Shown: positions 10,133-24,462 of the stretch, piece after piece | Numbering within the stretch: position 1 is the stretch's first letter | How the letters are laid out: each line of letters begins with the position of its first letter | Assembly (NCBI GenBank): GCA_022496185.1 | Contig: WTXG01000036.1 | Location: 1 to 64,000, forward strand | DNA: 64,000 nt | Direction of reading: 5' to 3' | DNA from: Multifurca ochricompacta | Lineage: Eukaryota; Basidiomycota; Agaricomycetes; Russulales; Russulaceae | Position numbers and translations under genes: made by a program | The notes under the pieces: generated by a model | Told to the model about the DNA's origin: nothing | The model's input: only the letters and a program-made list of their open reading frames with translations | Databases searched by the model: none

Positions 10133-10485
10133 CTAAAATTGGCCATGGCCCAACCTGGGCCCTTATCTAGAGCTCCACTTACCTAGAACCTTCTAGGCTG
10201 GGCTCCTCTTATCTTGATAGTGGCTCTACTTGGTCTAGAACCATCTAGACTGTGGGGCCTCCGCTTATTGTGGTAGACACAATAGAAAGTCGACTTGTAA
10301 TTCTTGAGTGGCTCTTGTGCTGACTAAGCAGCATGTGACTATTACATGTGACTCGGTCACATGATCCATGTCACAACTATGTTCCCATGATCATGTATTG
10401 AGACTGCTGGGTAATCTTCCCACAGTCATGTGATCCAAAAAGGAAAAAGAAAAGGAAAAATAAAGTAGAGCCATGACACATAGTG

Positions 10486-10516
<31 letters not shown>

Positions 10517-10892
10517 CCAATGAAGATACCTGGGGGTTACCCCTGCTATTCACTAGTCAACAGCATCATCCCAGCCCTCAGATGAGGGTTGAGCTGTATA
10601 GCTCATCACAACTAAGGGTATGTATTTGTGTTCTCTAGTCTAAACAACCAGCAAAGCAAGCAAGGCTCAAGCTTGATGATGGTGGTTAGAGGAAAAGAAG
10701 GGTGGATCATGCAGGACAATGTTGTTGGCTTCTTGAATGATGGTGGAGCTGGCTTGCAATGTAAATGGAGCTCCAGACTGTCCACTTGTGATCCAGTTCC
10801 TGATTACCTAGGAGATTAGCCCCACCTTGTGGAAGGCTTCTCACCCCTTGCCTTTGAGCTGTTCATTTCATCTCCCTGCACTTTCACCCTCA
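10133..10892. other. Spacer between the two hAT-like copies, no gene
   Basis: CpG-poor unique sequence with an A-rich tract (10437-10465) and one short relic of the hAT-like termini at 10481-10555. No coding frame looks real. Confidence 0.5.
10481..10555. repeat. 75-bp relic with both hAT-like termini
   Basis: It starts TAGTGATGGGTATGGG and ends CCCCTGCTATTCACTA, with a GGGTAT tandem tract next to the left end. It looks like an extreme internal-deletion derivative of the same family. The eight flanking bases do not match, so recent transposition is not supported. Confidence 0.5.
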
Positions 10893-11529
10893 CTCTCATC
10901 TAGTGATTGTCAAGGGTTTTCATACCCGCACGGGTAAGCGCCACGGGTTTGCCAGGTACGGGTACGGGTATACGGCTCCCAACCCATGGAAACCCGTACC
11001 CACGCAGCGGGTTTGGCGGGTATAGGCGCCAATCATGCATTGACAAGATCAGTAGAAATTCTAAGATAAAACACATCTGCAGCCACAAAACTAAAAGATC
11101 TCGTCTGATGTATGCTATAGGGTATCTTTAAATATGTTCTAGTATTATCATATGAAATATCAAAGCAGATAAACGGTGCGATGTAAAATAAAAGTGTTAT
11201 CAGTGATCCACTTCTTGAAAATCATGATGCACCTGTTTTATCAACGCGCGACCAATTCTGCCAGTCTGGCACTATCTAAAATACTCTCTAGACTACTTTA
11301 GACTATAATATAATCTAATTATCAAATTAGTTTACTGAAACAAGGCCCGCGTGTATCTACAAGCTGCATGGGGCAGCGACTACATTGCATCGCATGGTGG
11401 TCTGACCTCCTTCCTATTAAGAAAGGTTGACTTAAACACACCAGGACAGTCGCGCTTGTATGAAATGAAACCAGAATAATAAAATAATAATGTAAATAAA
11501 GGATCATTTCAATCTTCTGAACATAAACC

Positions 11530-11737
11530 TGTTGAGCCGGTGACGGATCAGAGTTGGCCGGACCGGATCAGAGGTGACCGGTGTTGGCAGTGCAAGATGA
11601 TACTTACACACTCGTTATTATGATTAAGTACATTCCTTATGATCACAGCACAGCAGTCTTTACAGTATTTAAGAACAGTATTTTTATATCTTACAATGCA
11701 GTTGTTTTGACCAGATTTATCAGGCTGCGTTTCCACA
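11530..11737 (+). repeat. 5' LTR of the young copia
   Basis: 208 bp, TG...CA, nearly identical to 13563-13771; followed directly by the half-tRNA primer-binding site. Confidence 0.9.
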
Positions 11738-12257
11738 GGTTATGGGCCCTGCTGGGCGTAACTAAATTATCCAGAAGAAGATCGACATTTATTACACAAG
11801 CTTCCTTTTCAGAACACGCACACTTGATATCTCCCGGAAAAGGCAAGCCTCTGTTACTTGTGAAACCCTATTCCCCGGCTCCTGGAACCGGTGGATCGGT
11901 GTAGACTGGGCCCTTCACCGGGCTTCGCGCGAGCTGTGCGAGGGAGCGTGGCGACGCTGAAGCACGTGTGAGCAATTCCTAATAGGGACTGGACCCTTTG
12001 TGGGTTCAGAGCGTACAGTTGGATACATCGGGGTTTGATCGGTCTTCACGATCTGGGTCTGACAGCTCCTTTCTGTTTCGGAACAATGGTGAGCCGTCCA
12101 TTCGTTCCGATCAATCCTGGCCATTACATTCCCTATGGCTGTCCCTACTCAAGCTCAAGGGGAGGTCGATCCGCCAAGGACGCCATCCCCGGTTGCTATA
12201 CAGCAAACCTCAAGTTCTGGTAATACAGTCTAGACTATCCCGCCTTCACGCCCCGCA

Positions 12258-13529
12258 ATGCAAGAGCCCCCACCCCGTGCACCGCGAAACCGGATTCTCC
12301 GGATTCAGCGGACCGTTGTCCCCATTTTGGAGGACGCGCCCCCTCGGAGACTGCCTCGCAGGAATCCAGGTGAGGATGGGCAACTCGGGCAACATGCTTT
12401 GCTCGCGGCGGCTGCATATCGTGATCCGCTCACGTCGATAAAGTCTGACTATGCTAGCGACTGGCAGGACGCGTGCCAGTATGAAATGGACGCACTAGCC
12501 AGAAATGGAACTTGGACACTGGTGGACTTACCGGCCAATCGGAAGGCTGTGAAGTCCAAGTGGGTTTTCAAGCACAAAGCTGATGGACGCTTTCGCGCGT
12601 GCTTGTAGCCCGGTTCGAGTCATTGGACTGTTACTAGCATGGGCCGCGCTAGGGGATTGGGAGATCCATCAAATGGACGTCAAGTCGGCGCTCCTGAACG
12701 GACTACTGGATGAGGTAATATACATGGAGGGTTTCATCATCGGGCCAGACGGGCAAAGTATGCCTACTCAAAAAGGCAGTTTACGGACTCAAACAAGCCT
12801 CACGCGCATGGAACTCGCAATTCCATGGAGTTCTAATTGGAGCTCGGCTTCACGCGCACCCTTTCTGATGCCGGGGTATCCGTGCGTCGTCGCCAAGACG
12901 GGGAGGGTACAGCAATTATAATCCTCTATGTCGACGACATCACTATTTTAGGCGATACTCTCAAGGAGGTTAACCGGATCAAGGAGATCTTATCTAAGTG
13001 CTATGAAAGGATGGATCTAGGTGAGATCGACTCATATCTGGAAGTTCAGATCACGCGCGACAGATCCATCACGCGTCTGGAAATTGATCAATCACGGTAC
13101 ATTGGAGAGATCGTTGCACGCTTTGGTATGGCGGATGCGAACCCCGCGCGCACACCACTCCCTGCTGGGGCAGATGTCCACTTGGTAAAGCACACTGAAC
13201 AGGCTACTCAAACAGAGATTGCATATTATCAACTAATCATTGGAAGCCTTTTGTATGTGCAAGTTGAGACCTGCCCATTCATTTCTTTCGCTGTAGCGCG
13301 CCTTGCGCAGTACGCAGCAAACCCTTCCCTGCAACATCTACGACTTGTCAAGTACGTACTGGGTTATCTAAACAGTACAGCTAATCTTCGGCTATGCTAC
13401 GATGGAGCGCGCGGAAACGGTCTTGTCGGCTATTCGGACTCCAGCCTTGGAGACAATGCCGATGACTTTCCATTCTACATTTTTCTCCTTGCTGACTCAG
13501 GGATCTTATGGACTTTGTCTCTGGATTAG
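12258..13529 (+). pseudogene. Copia reverse transcriptase remnant with internal deletions
   Basis: Blocks of reverse transcriptase are readable in shifting frames: the AVKSKWVFKHKADGRF segment (about 12548-12600), QMDVKSALLNG (about 12670-12705), ILYVDDITILG (about 12920-12955) and a C-terminal SFAVARLAQYA segment (about 13290-13320). Between them sequence is missing or frameshifted, for example near 12605 and 12740. RNase H breaks off just after YSDSSLGDN (about 13433-13460). It is dead as a protein, but codon use and CpG content look little decayed, so the deletions seem to predate or accompany the latest insertion. Confidence 0.85.
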
Positions 13530-13562
13530 GACTAATCTAGGATTGTCTTAATCACGGGGGGA

Positions 13563-13771
13563 TGTTGAGCCGGTGACGGATCAGAGTTGGCCAGACCGGA
13601 TCAGAGGTGACCGGTGTTGGCAGTGCAAGATGATACTTACACACTCGTTTATTATGATTAAGTACATTCCTTATGATCACAGCACAGCAGTCTTTACAGT
13701 ATTTAAGAACAGTATTTTTATATCTTACAATGCAGTTGTTTTGACCAGATTTATCAGGCTGCGTTTCCACA
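13563..13771 (+). repeat. 3' LTR of the young copia
   Basis: 209 bp, TG...CA, next to the target duplication AAACC at 13772-13776. Confidence 0.9.
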
Positions 13772-14685
13772 AAACCAACAATATTTGAGGGATCTTGAGT
13801 AGCCATAAATGAACGCGTTGTGTCCAAGTGCTTATCTCCTCGACCGGGATGGCCCAGGCCATTTATCCGAAATGCGCAGAAACGCAAAGAACAGTCACGC
13901 TCGTATAAAATTGAAACCAGAACAATAAAATAAAAATGGAATAATAAATTATCTTAATCTTATGAACATAAAACAGGAATTTTGAGGGATCTTGAGTAGC
14001 CATAAATGAATGTGTTGTGTCCAAGTGCGTATCTCCTTGACCGGGATGTCCCGGGCCAGATGTCCGAAATGCGCGATGCAAGTAAAGAACTTGCACGCAT
14101 TTCATTTTATGGGTAACCCAGGTATCAAAACAATTATCCAGGGGTTACCCCTGCAAATTGCTATGTGTTCATCAAATTATTTTGCATTCTGTGTGGTTAT
14201 CTGACAGGCTTTTCACCAATGTTCTATAACATCCTATCTAATCATCTCTGTATGCTGTATTTTAGTTGTGCTTGTATAAAATTGAAAGCAGAATAATAAA
14301 ATAAAAATGGAATAATGAATTATCTTAATCTTCTGAACATAAAATAAGAGTCATTGAGGGATCTTAAGCAGCCACAAATGAATGCATTGTGTATCTTCTT
14401 GGTCCGGGAAGGCCTGGGCTGGGTATCTGAAATGCGCGATGCAAGTAAAGAACTTGCACGCATTTTCACGGGTGACCCGCGGGTAACCCGCGGGTTACCC
14501 GTACCTGTAGTGACGGGTACGGGTACGGGTACGGGTACCAACGAGGATACCCCAGGGTTACCCCTGCCAATCACTACTCTCATCTTTGCCCCACTTCCAA
14601 AAACATCCCCTTTGCATACAACCCACTGTCCAGACAGTTGACAGTGAGTTGTAACAGTCAGGAGGTCTCTAGGGTGTCAGTTCAT

Positions 14686-14895
14686 GACAAAAACCATTCC
14701 AATGATAATGCCTCACAAAACATTTTATATATCATGAACCACTGACTCAATTGACATAAGTATAGGCTCTAATTGAAGCTTAGATGCTACACTATCATAT
14801 ACCAATTTCTACTAATTTTGGAAATTATTCTCATTGTGTGGTAGGTCAATCTCTTCAGGATGGCCAAACATTGGAACAAGTTTTGTGGGTTACTG
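14686..14895 (-). mobile_element. Tc1/mariner-type MITE
   Basis: About 210 bp. The right end GTGGGTTACTG abuts a TA, and the left end carries AAAACCATTCCAATG-type sequence but is truncated. It is homologous to the terminal parts of the palindrome at 14915-16516 and to the MITE at 15609-15824. Confidence 0.6.
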
Positions 14896-15232
14896 TATGC
14901 AGACAAATCTGGTACAGTAGCCCACAAAACCGTTCCAATGTTTGGCCACCCTGAAGAGATTGACCTACCACACAATGAGAATAATTTCCTAAATTAGTAG
15001 AAATTAGTAGATGATAGTGTAGCATCTAAGCTTCAATTAGAGCCTATAATAATATCAATTGGATCAGTGGTTCATGATATATAAAATGTTTTGTGAGGCA
15101 TTATCATTGGAACAGTTTTGTGGCCAACATGTGAGATGACAAAACCGGTATCTGGTGGTCATGGGAATGCATTGACAGTCATGTGACAATGTTTAATAAG
15201 TTGAACACACACCAAATAATCATCAACAACAC

Positions 15233-15606
15233 TTGCTTCTTACCATGCATGCCCTCTCTGCTGCCAAAAGGACTCACATCATCTCCCTCCTCACTTCAGG
15301 CAAATCTGCCCATAAAGTGTCAACTATGACTGGCCATGGCACTATTATCATCTCAAGATGGGTCATAAATACTGCCCTTACCATCCCAAGTCAAATGGAG
15401 GGAGACCAAGGAAGCTGACAGAGAGAAATGCTCAGCATGCTGTTTGCCTTATCTCCTCTGGCAGGGCAGACACAGATGTGGAAGTGACTAGAGCACTTCA
15501 GAAGTTGTTAATGGGTTCCTCTATCAACATAATATGCCCATCCATCCTCCCATCAAGTTTTCAAGCCATAACTGGCCCCTCCATATCATACACCCCCATT
15601 CCATCA
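15233..15606 (+). pseudogene. Tc1-like transposase N-terminal fragment, left arm
   Basis: It codes for an N-terminal helix-turn-helix region (AKRTHIISLLTSGKSAHKVS) and, after a frameshift near 15370, for a GGRPRKLTERNAQHAV segment typical of the second DNA-binding domain of Tc1/mariner transposases. It stops before any catalytic residues. The same lesion occurs in the mirrored copy. Confidence 0.7.
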
Positions 15607-15608
15607 TA

Positions 15609-15824
15609 CAGTAACCCACAAAACCATTCCAATGTTTAACCATCCTGAAGAGATTGACCAACCACACCATAGAAATAATTTCCAAAATTAGTAGAAATTG
15701 GTAGATGATATTGTATCATCTAAGTGTCACTTAGAGCCTATACTGATGTCAATTGGGTCAGTGGTTCATGATATATAAAATGTTTTGTGTAGCAATGTCA
15801 TTGGATTGGTTTTGTGGCCTATTG
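15609..15824 (+). mobile_element. MITE at the centre of the palindrome
   Basis: 216 bp with ends CAGTAACCCACAAAACC and GGTTTTGTGGCCTATTG. It is flanked by TA on the left and a mutated CA on the right, and is inserted exactly between the two arms. Confidence 0.65.
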
Positions 15825-15828
15825 CACT

Positions 15829-16205
15829 TATGATGGAATGGGGGTGTATGATATGGGAGGGGCCAGTTATGGCTTGAAAACTTGATGGGAGGATGGATGG
15901 GCATATTATGTTGATAGAGGAACCCATTAACAACTTCTGAAGTGCTCTAGTCACTTCCACATCTGTGTCTGCCCTGCCAGAGGAGATAAGGCAAACAGCA
16001 TGCTGAGCATTTCTCTCTGTCAGCTTCCTTGGTCTCCCTCCATTTGACTTGGGATGGTAAGGGCAGTATTTATGACCCATCTTGAGATGATAATAGTGCC
16101 ATGGCCAGTCATAGTTGACACTTTATGGGCAGATTTGCCTGAAGTGAGGAGGGAGATGATGTGAGTCCTTTTGGCAGCAGAGAGGGCATGCATGGTAAGA
16201 AGCAA
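15829..16205 (-). pseudogene. Tc1-like transposase N-terminal fragment, right arm
   Basis: Mirror copy of the fragment at 15233-15606, with the same start, the same frameshift and the same truncation. The 61-residue N-terminal frame is identical in both arms. Confidence 0.7.
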
Positions 16206-16518
16206 GTGTTGTTGATGATTATTTGGTGTGTGTTCAACTTATTAAACATTGTCACATGACTGTCAATGCATTCCCATGACCACCAGATACCGGTTTTGTC
16301 ATCTCACATGTTGGCCACAAAACCGTTCCAATGATAATGCCTCACAAAACATTTTATATATCATGAACCACTGATCAATTGAATATATAGGCTCTAATTG
16401 AAGCTTAGATGCTACACTATCATCTACTAATTTCTACTAATTTAGGAAATTATTCTCATTGTGTGGTAGGTCAATCTCTTCAGGTGGCCAAACATTGGAA
16501 GTTTTGTGGGCTACTGTA

Positions 16519-17312
16519 TAGTCTGGCTTCTGATAAGGGAATATGTAAGAGTCCATATGTAAGGTAAGATAAGAAACAAATAAGTGTGGCATAAGTCCAG
16601 CAAACAACAAGTCAACAAGTGCACACAACATGTCATGTGATCAAGAAAAGAAAAGCAGGACATAGTGGGGTTTGTAACATCAGGAAAGCCAAAGCCATGG
16701 CTTTTGGGCCAAGCTGGGCCAGAACATCACTACCTAAAGTAGATATGACCATTCTTGCTTTAGGAAGCTGCATGCAGAATAGAAACTGGATTGAGGGTTA
16801 CTGTATAAGCCTAGTAAAGACACAAGAGCTCAAGACTGATGTCTCTGAGCTATATCTCTACTGTATTTATGTGTTTGAAACAATGTCATGAGGAGAAAAA
16901 TAGAATAGGACAAAGGAAAAGTGTTGATGACACTATCTTTCTGCAGTCAAAAACATGAGAGAAGGGGGTCGAATGCGTGTGTGAGGAAGGGAGAGGTTAT
17001 TGTACAGCAAAAGTTATCATAATGAGTTGTTCGACAGGTATTTCGTAACAGATTGCTTGCAACAAGCAAAAAAACTTGCATAAAAATAAATAAATAAATA
17101 ATACAAAACAGTAACTGGACAACTTTCACGCTGAAAAGTTGGTTTGCGATCACCTTAACTAACCTACTTTAAGTTAGAACCTTCATTGTTTACAGTACTT
17201 GGTGAGCGGCAAATCGTAAGATCATGATACAGTATATGGTCGTTAAAACATTCAAAGAAGAAACAGCCTCTGTAGGGAAACAAGTGGATAGGGGATGGGC
17301 CATATGTCAGGA
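16519..17312. other. Edge of the transposon island, no gene
   Basis: CpG-poor sequence continues to about 16950. From about 16968 CpG dinucleotides become common. No recognisable coding frame. Confidence 0.5.
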
Positions 17313-19220
17313 TTACAGTTCGGAAGGTGTATATTTGGCGGGTTCGAGCGTATCCAGGCTTTTCCCTTGATCGTCAGCGAATCGTAGGACGCCCACCTTC
17401 TCTGGAAAGGCGGTGATGTCCAACGTAGTCCGGTTGGCGGTGCCAGAGCCCGCGCCTGGGTTTGTGCTGGTTCTGTCCCTACCAGGGACAGGTGTGGGCG
17501 CGCGCTGGGAGATGACAATCACAGTGCCCTTTTCGGCGTCGGAGTCGAGCGTTGTGCGAAGGTGGTGGCGAGAGTTGAGTCTATAGTGAGACATTAATAG
17601 ATGCTAAAGGAAAGGACGGAAGGCATGAACAGACATGGCCATAAAGGCGCACGAGTAAAGGCGGACAAGGATGAAGAAAAAGGGGGCATAGATAAGCGTT
17701 CGAGAGAGGCGCGCGAACTGTGTGCGGTCAGCAGGACTTAGACGCTAGCTTCACGATAGATACGGACAGTTACAAGGCATGATACCGCAAAAATACTGCA
17801 GACAAAGTCAGGGAAATAGGTGGAGTATGTAAATGGGGAGCGAACAGCGTGAGAGCCCCACTATTGATGCAATATAGGGCCAGTGTTGTAATGGGCCCAG
17901 CATGAGACCTGTGTATGGCGGTCATTCGTACGAATGTGTACATGCGACTAATTTGCTCACTGCATCACTTTGGCGTATCGTACAAGCAAGTAGTACACCA
18001 TGCTTGTTGTGATGACTAGGTCGCATAACACTTGTAATACGAGCCCAGAAATCGAGATTGGCTGTAAGTAGTAGGACCTCGCAATGGGCGTCATAATGGA
18101 AAAATGCAATGGAAACAGGCTCACAATCTGAACTGTTGCTTGGTTATAATAAGGGTAACGAAAGCTGAAAGAATTTCAGTCATGTTGCAACTGTAGTACT
18201 GGCTTGAAGGTGGGACGTGCCATTGAATAAGGTAGACTGGGAACAATGCAAAGATAACGTCAGAGTAAGAAACCGGAACCCTACAAGATGCACACCGATT
18301 TCGAGCACTGTCAGAACGGTAAGCCTCCCAACTGTCTGGATAGATTATAAAGACCAAGTTTAGCGTACCTAGCTCAGCCAGAGAGGTGATACCCTAGGAG
18401 AGGAACCACCGTGAATAGGCAGTTATTCATGTAATCAAAGGGTAGAATTACAATGAAGATCGGGACGTAAATTTTTCCCATGCTCACTGTCTCATAAGAT
18501 GTAATTATGAAAGGTTGGCATCAAATAGAACAGTGATGAGCTTACGCCGGTAAATTCTCCAAGCGTAAAACCTAAAATGTGATGTAAAGCGGGATGAGGC
18601 GGTAGTTAGTAGGAAAAAGTGAAAAACATACTGTTGAATGGCGCCGGCCAGGATGACTGGAAAAATCAAGGTTAGGTATGCGACTTTGACTCAAGAGGGG
18701 TAGACATACTTCCAATAAGACTTTGGACTTGGAGACTCCTTTAATCGTCTCAAGGTTAAGAATAAAGTCTCATAAGATTCACAAGAGCTTCTACTCACCA
18801 CGGCGCTGTAAGATTTGCAAGGAAATCACCGAAATTTTTCACCCCAACTATATAATACCCGTGCGTGATTAAAGCCTGATGTAGTGAATCCAAAATCCTG
18901 CCTCAAGTAAGCCATACGGTGACGCTGGTGAGACTGACGTAGTCCTACAGAAGCACTGCAACCTGCTCACGATGTCGATCAAGTTAATAGATCTAGAAGG
19001 CGGACAGAGAGCACTCACAAAAAATTTCAGAAAGAGCCTATCGTTCTCACAATGCCTCGAAAAATACGAATACACCTGCAGACAAGTTACACCATACAAA
19101 CTGCTTCTATTTCGTCAGCTCTCCGTCAGGAAGACGGGGAGGTACCTCGTACATGGATGATAATGCAACACCGATAAGGAATGCCCCAAGGACATTATCC
19201 ACAGGAATCAGAGAAGGCAT
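17313..19220 (-). CDS. DUF6534-type multi-pass membrane protein, gene A
   Basis: This multi-exon gene reads leftward. Exon 1 starts at the ATG at 19218-19220 (MPSLIPVDNVLGAFLIG) and ends at 19153. Exon 2 begins at 19106 and gives SLYGVTCLQVYSYFSRHCEN, the characteristic early transmembrane segment of this fungal family. A later exon near 18800-18850 gives GVKNFGDFLANLTAPW, matching the family N-F-G...P-W block. The last exon (17313 to about 17585) begins with the LNSR motif (LNSRHHLRTTLD) and continues into a polar cytoplasmic tail ending at 17313-17315. The layout matches genes B, C and D. The function of the family is not known; the proteins are predicted integral membrane proteins. Some middle exons are weakly resolved, so decay cannot be excluded. 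Confidence 0.65.
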
Positions 19221-20288
19221 TACAAGTGTGACAAGCCAAGTTGTGGATCGGTTCTCAGCGCCAGCTAATTGCAGAGCGTTTCACCGTTTGGATGGGATGA
19301 ATGCGTTGTGAAATGTTGTAGGAGATGAGGGAGGAGGAGGGGGGTCAGTACCACTATATCATGCAGCTTGTATAGGCTCCGGGAGGACGCCCTTGCTTTA
19401 TCAAGGAGGGGGGACGACCTGATCTAGAATTGGCCATAATGGTGATTTCGTTTTGGAATTGGGATTATGGGACATCATGGAACTTACAAAGCGATGAAGA
19501 TGATGATTGTGTTGTGTGAACATCATAGGGTTCGGGATTTGTTAACGAGCTTGAGATAAGGATCAGATGGTCTCTGAAGACCTTTCACGGGTCACCCAAA
19601 CCGAAACCGAACCAAATACCAATATTATTGCGGCGCCAGTGAGGTGATCTTTTTATCGTTCAGTCACGGAAAGTAAAAAGTGCGCACAGCCTAATACAGC
19701 TCAATTTAGCCACTATTGTGCTATTGTCCATCTGACTCCCAGATGATTTGATACGAAGAACTACACGTAAGACGGCTCTGAGGCTTTCTGGGTTTTCCAA
19801 GCCTTCTCGGGCAGGCGCTTGAGTTTGTCAGTTAAACTTATGGGAATATACGTGTAATGTTGCGCATGCTATGCAGATTGATGCGGGTGATGGCTTCGTG
19901 CTGGGCGAGATATCATCAGACAGTGAGTGACCAGAACAACCAAACCAGATGGTGAACTTGGCGCCTGGCCTGGGGGCTATACGCGCAGAACCTGATCTGA
20001 TTAAGATCAACAACGAGCAATGCGTGCCCCCCAGTTGGGACCTGATCTCACAGCATGAATAAATGAAGGGCTCTCTGCTGCTGGACATTGGTGCATCTGG
20101 CAACCATGCACACCCATGAGAATCGAGAATCGAGAAGAGGTCCGCACAAAGGACTTCATAGTAGGCGTAGAGGAGGTTACTGAGCAATGAGAAGATATCA
20201 TGATCTCTATCCCACAAGTTGATATGACTACGCCACACTGGCTGGCGCGTTCGCGGCGCCATAGAAAAGGAAAGGAAAGGAAAAGTAT
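19221..20288. other. Intergenic between DUF6534 gene A and ISA2
   Basis: A 144-codon frame (19828-20262, -) uses ordinary codons but resembles no family I recognise and has no conserved motif. Nothing else stands out. Confidence 0.4.
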
Positions 20289-21011
20289 CTAAGCCTTCGC
20301 CTCCCAGCTAACGCCACATCCGCAGCCGGTACCAACGGCCTGCGGATTATTAACGACACGAAATGAGCTGCCAATAAGCTCAGTGGCGAAATCGATCGTG
20401 GAACCTCGCAAGAGAGTGAGAGATACCGCGTCTACGATGATACGCGCCTGAGTCACGACAGGGTGCCCAAACTCACTTGAGCAAGATTCTTAGACTTAGA
20501 CCAAGGGAAGGGCGATGAAGGATCATAAGCGTACTAGTCCTCAGGGGCGCGCTGTGGCATGAGCTCCATTTTATATTGATATCCGTGGCAGCCCCCCGAC
20601 TCAACGGAGATTCGTAGGGCCGACCCTGAATGTTCCTCTTGAGAAGATATTCGATGTAATTGCTACCCCTATGAGCGATGTGTCGTCTAGAGAACAGAAA
20701 CTGCGACGAACCTCTGCAGCACGCTCGGTAAGGGCCAGCCGGGCATCACTTTGTGGGAGAAGGTCCACATCTAGTTCTGCGATCTCGATATCCTCCGCTG
20801 TTGGTGAATGATGGAGAACTGCTGGTGTTGCAGGCGGCGTTGTTGCTGATGCGATTCTGCGTGATGTTGTGGAACCAAATGTCCTCCGTGAAGGGTATTT
20901 GTCAGATAGAAATGGCTTTGATGAAATGTACTGGGCAAGGAGGAAACGGCGGCAAGGAAGAGTGAGCGTGAGACGGGATGACTGACGGAGGAAGGCGGCG
21001 GTGGTGGTCAT
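20289..21011 (-). CDS. ISA2: Mitochondrial iron-sulfur cluster assembly protein Isa2
   Basis: A-type carrier of the late mitochondrial iron-sulfur assembly machinery; it helps make [4Fe-4S] clusters in the matrix. Start is the ATG at 21009-21011. The N-terminus is rich in Arg, Ser, Thr and Leu and lacks acids, as in a matrix presequence. After LTERAAE an intron with donor GTTCGT intervenes. The second exon gives LRISVESGGCHGYQYKMEL with the first conserved cysteine. A second intron (GTACGC...CTCAAG) joins PEDY to EFGHP. The last exon has STIDFATELIGSSFRV and the C-terminal CGCG motif with the other two cysteines (TGCGCGVSW). Stop TAG at 20289-20291. It is divergent from RVB1, with only 70 bp between start codons. 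Confidence 0.9.
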
Positions 21012-21081
21012 GGTCAAGTGTGAGTGTAAATGAGCGCCACCGTCCTACTCAACCTTGACCTCGACTTCAACCACGACCACG
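21012..21081. promoter_or_regulatory. Shared ISA2/RVB1 divergent promoter
   Basis: Only 70 bp separate the ISA2 ATG (minus) from the RVB1 ATG (plus). Any core promoters must overlap here or lie within the neighbouring coding sequence. No TATA box is visible. Confidence 0.5.
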
Positions 21082-22854
<1,773 letters not shown>

Positions 22855-23011
22855 CAAGATGACCAACGGCATCTGATTCAACTTGGCTGGGGCAAATAGG
22901 ATGTCACCATGACAAGGAGGATGCCTGGCTGGCATGGTCAGACTTCCTAAAAAAACAAAAAAAAAGGGTGCTATAATGCGGCTATGCAATAGACTACGGT
23001 TGGGTATTTGC

Positions 23012-24462
<1,451 letters not shown>

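Larger units (their letters stand above)
11530..13771 (+). mobile_element. Young, internally deleted Ty1/copia element (TSD AAACC)
   Basis: LTRs lie at 11530-11737 and 13563-13771 (TGTTGAGCCGG...TTTCCACA), flanked by AAACC (11525-11529 and 13772-13776). The two LTRs differ visibly only by one CG/CA change and one 1-nt indel. The primer site GGTTATGGGCCCTG follows the 5' LTR directly and matches the anticodon region of initiator tRNA-Met, the half-tRNA priming used by copia-type elements. A polypurine tract (CACGGGGGGA) precedes the 3' LTR. The 1.8-kb internal region is too short and lacks gag, protease and integrase. Confidence 0.9.
10901..14576 (-). mobile_element. hAT-like non-autonomous element, copy R (TSD CTCTCATC), interrupted by a copia
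   Basis: It starts TAGTGATTGTCAAGGG and ends CCCCTGCCAATCACTA. It is flanked by a perfect 8-bp duplication CTCTCATC (10893-10900 and 14577-14584). Without the copia insertion (11530-13771 plus one AAACC copy) it is about 1.43 kb and is the reverse complement of copy L along its length. The same TACCCG/GGGTAC tracts lie near the ends (10955-10970 and 14510-14540). There is no transposase. Confidence 0.8.
14915..16516. mobile_element. Foldback palindrome made of two Tc1/mariner element halves
   Basis: The two ends CAGTAGCCCACAAAACC and GTTTTGTGGGCTACTG are flanked by TA on each side. Arms of about 690 bp (14915-15606 and 15829-16516) are near-identical inverted copies. Each contains a terminal inverted repeat and the N-terminal part of a Tc1-like transposase. 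The centre is occupied by a related MITE (15609-15824). No catalytic DDE domain remains. Confidence 0.8.

Noticed and set aside
8720..14576. One giant transposon with 1.4-kb terminal inverted repeats
   Set aside because: Each half has its own perfect 8-bp target duplication, so two independent insertions explain the layout better.
14915..16516. Palindrome as an assembly artefact
   Set aside because: The arms differ slightly, a distinct MITE lies at the centre, and TA sites flank the whole, all of which suggest a real structure; long reads would settle it.
19828..20262. 144-codon minus-strand frame as a gene
   Set aside because: No family motif or exon partner was recognised; it may be a chance frame.
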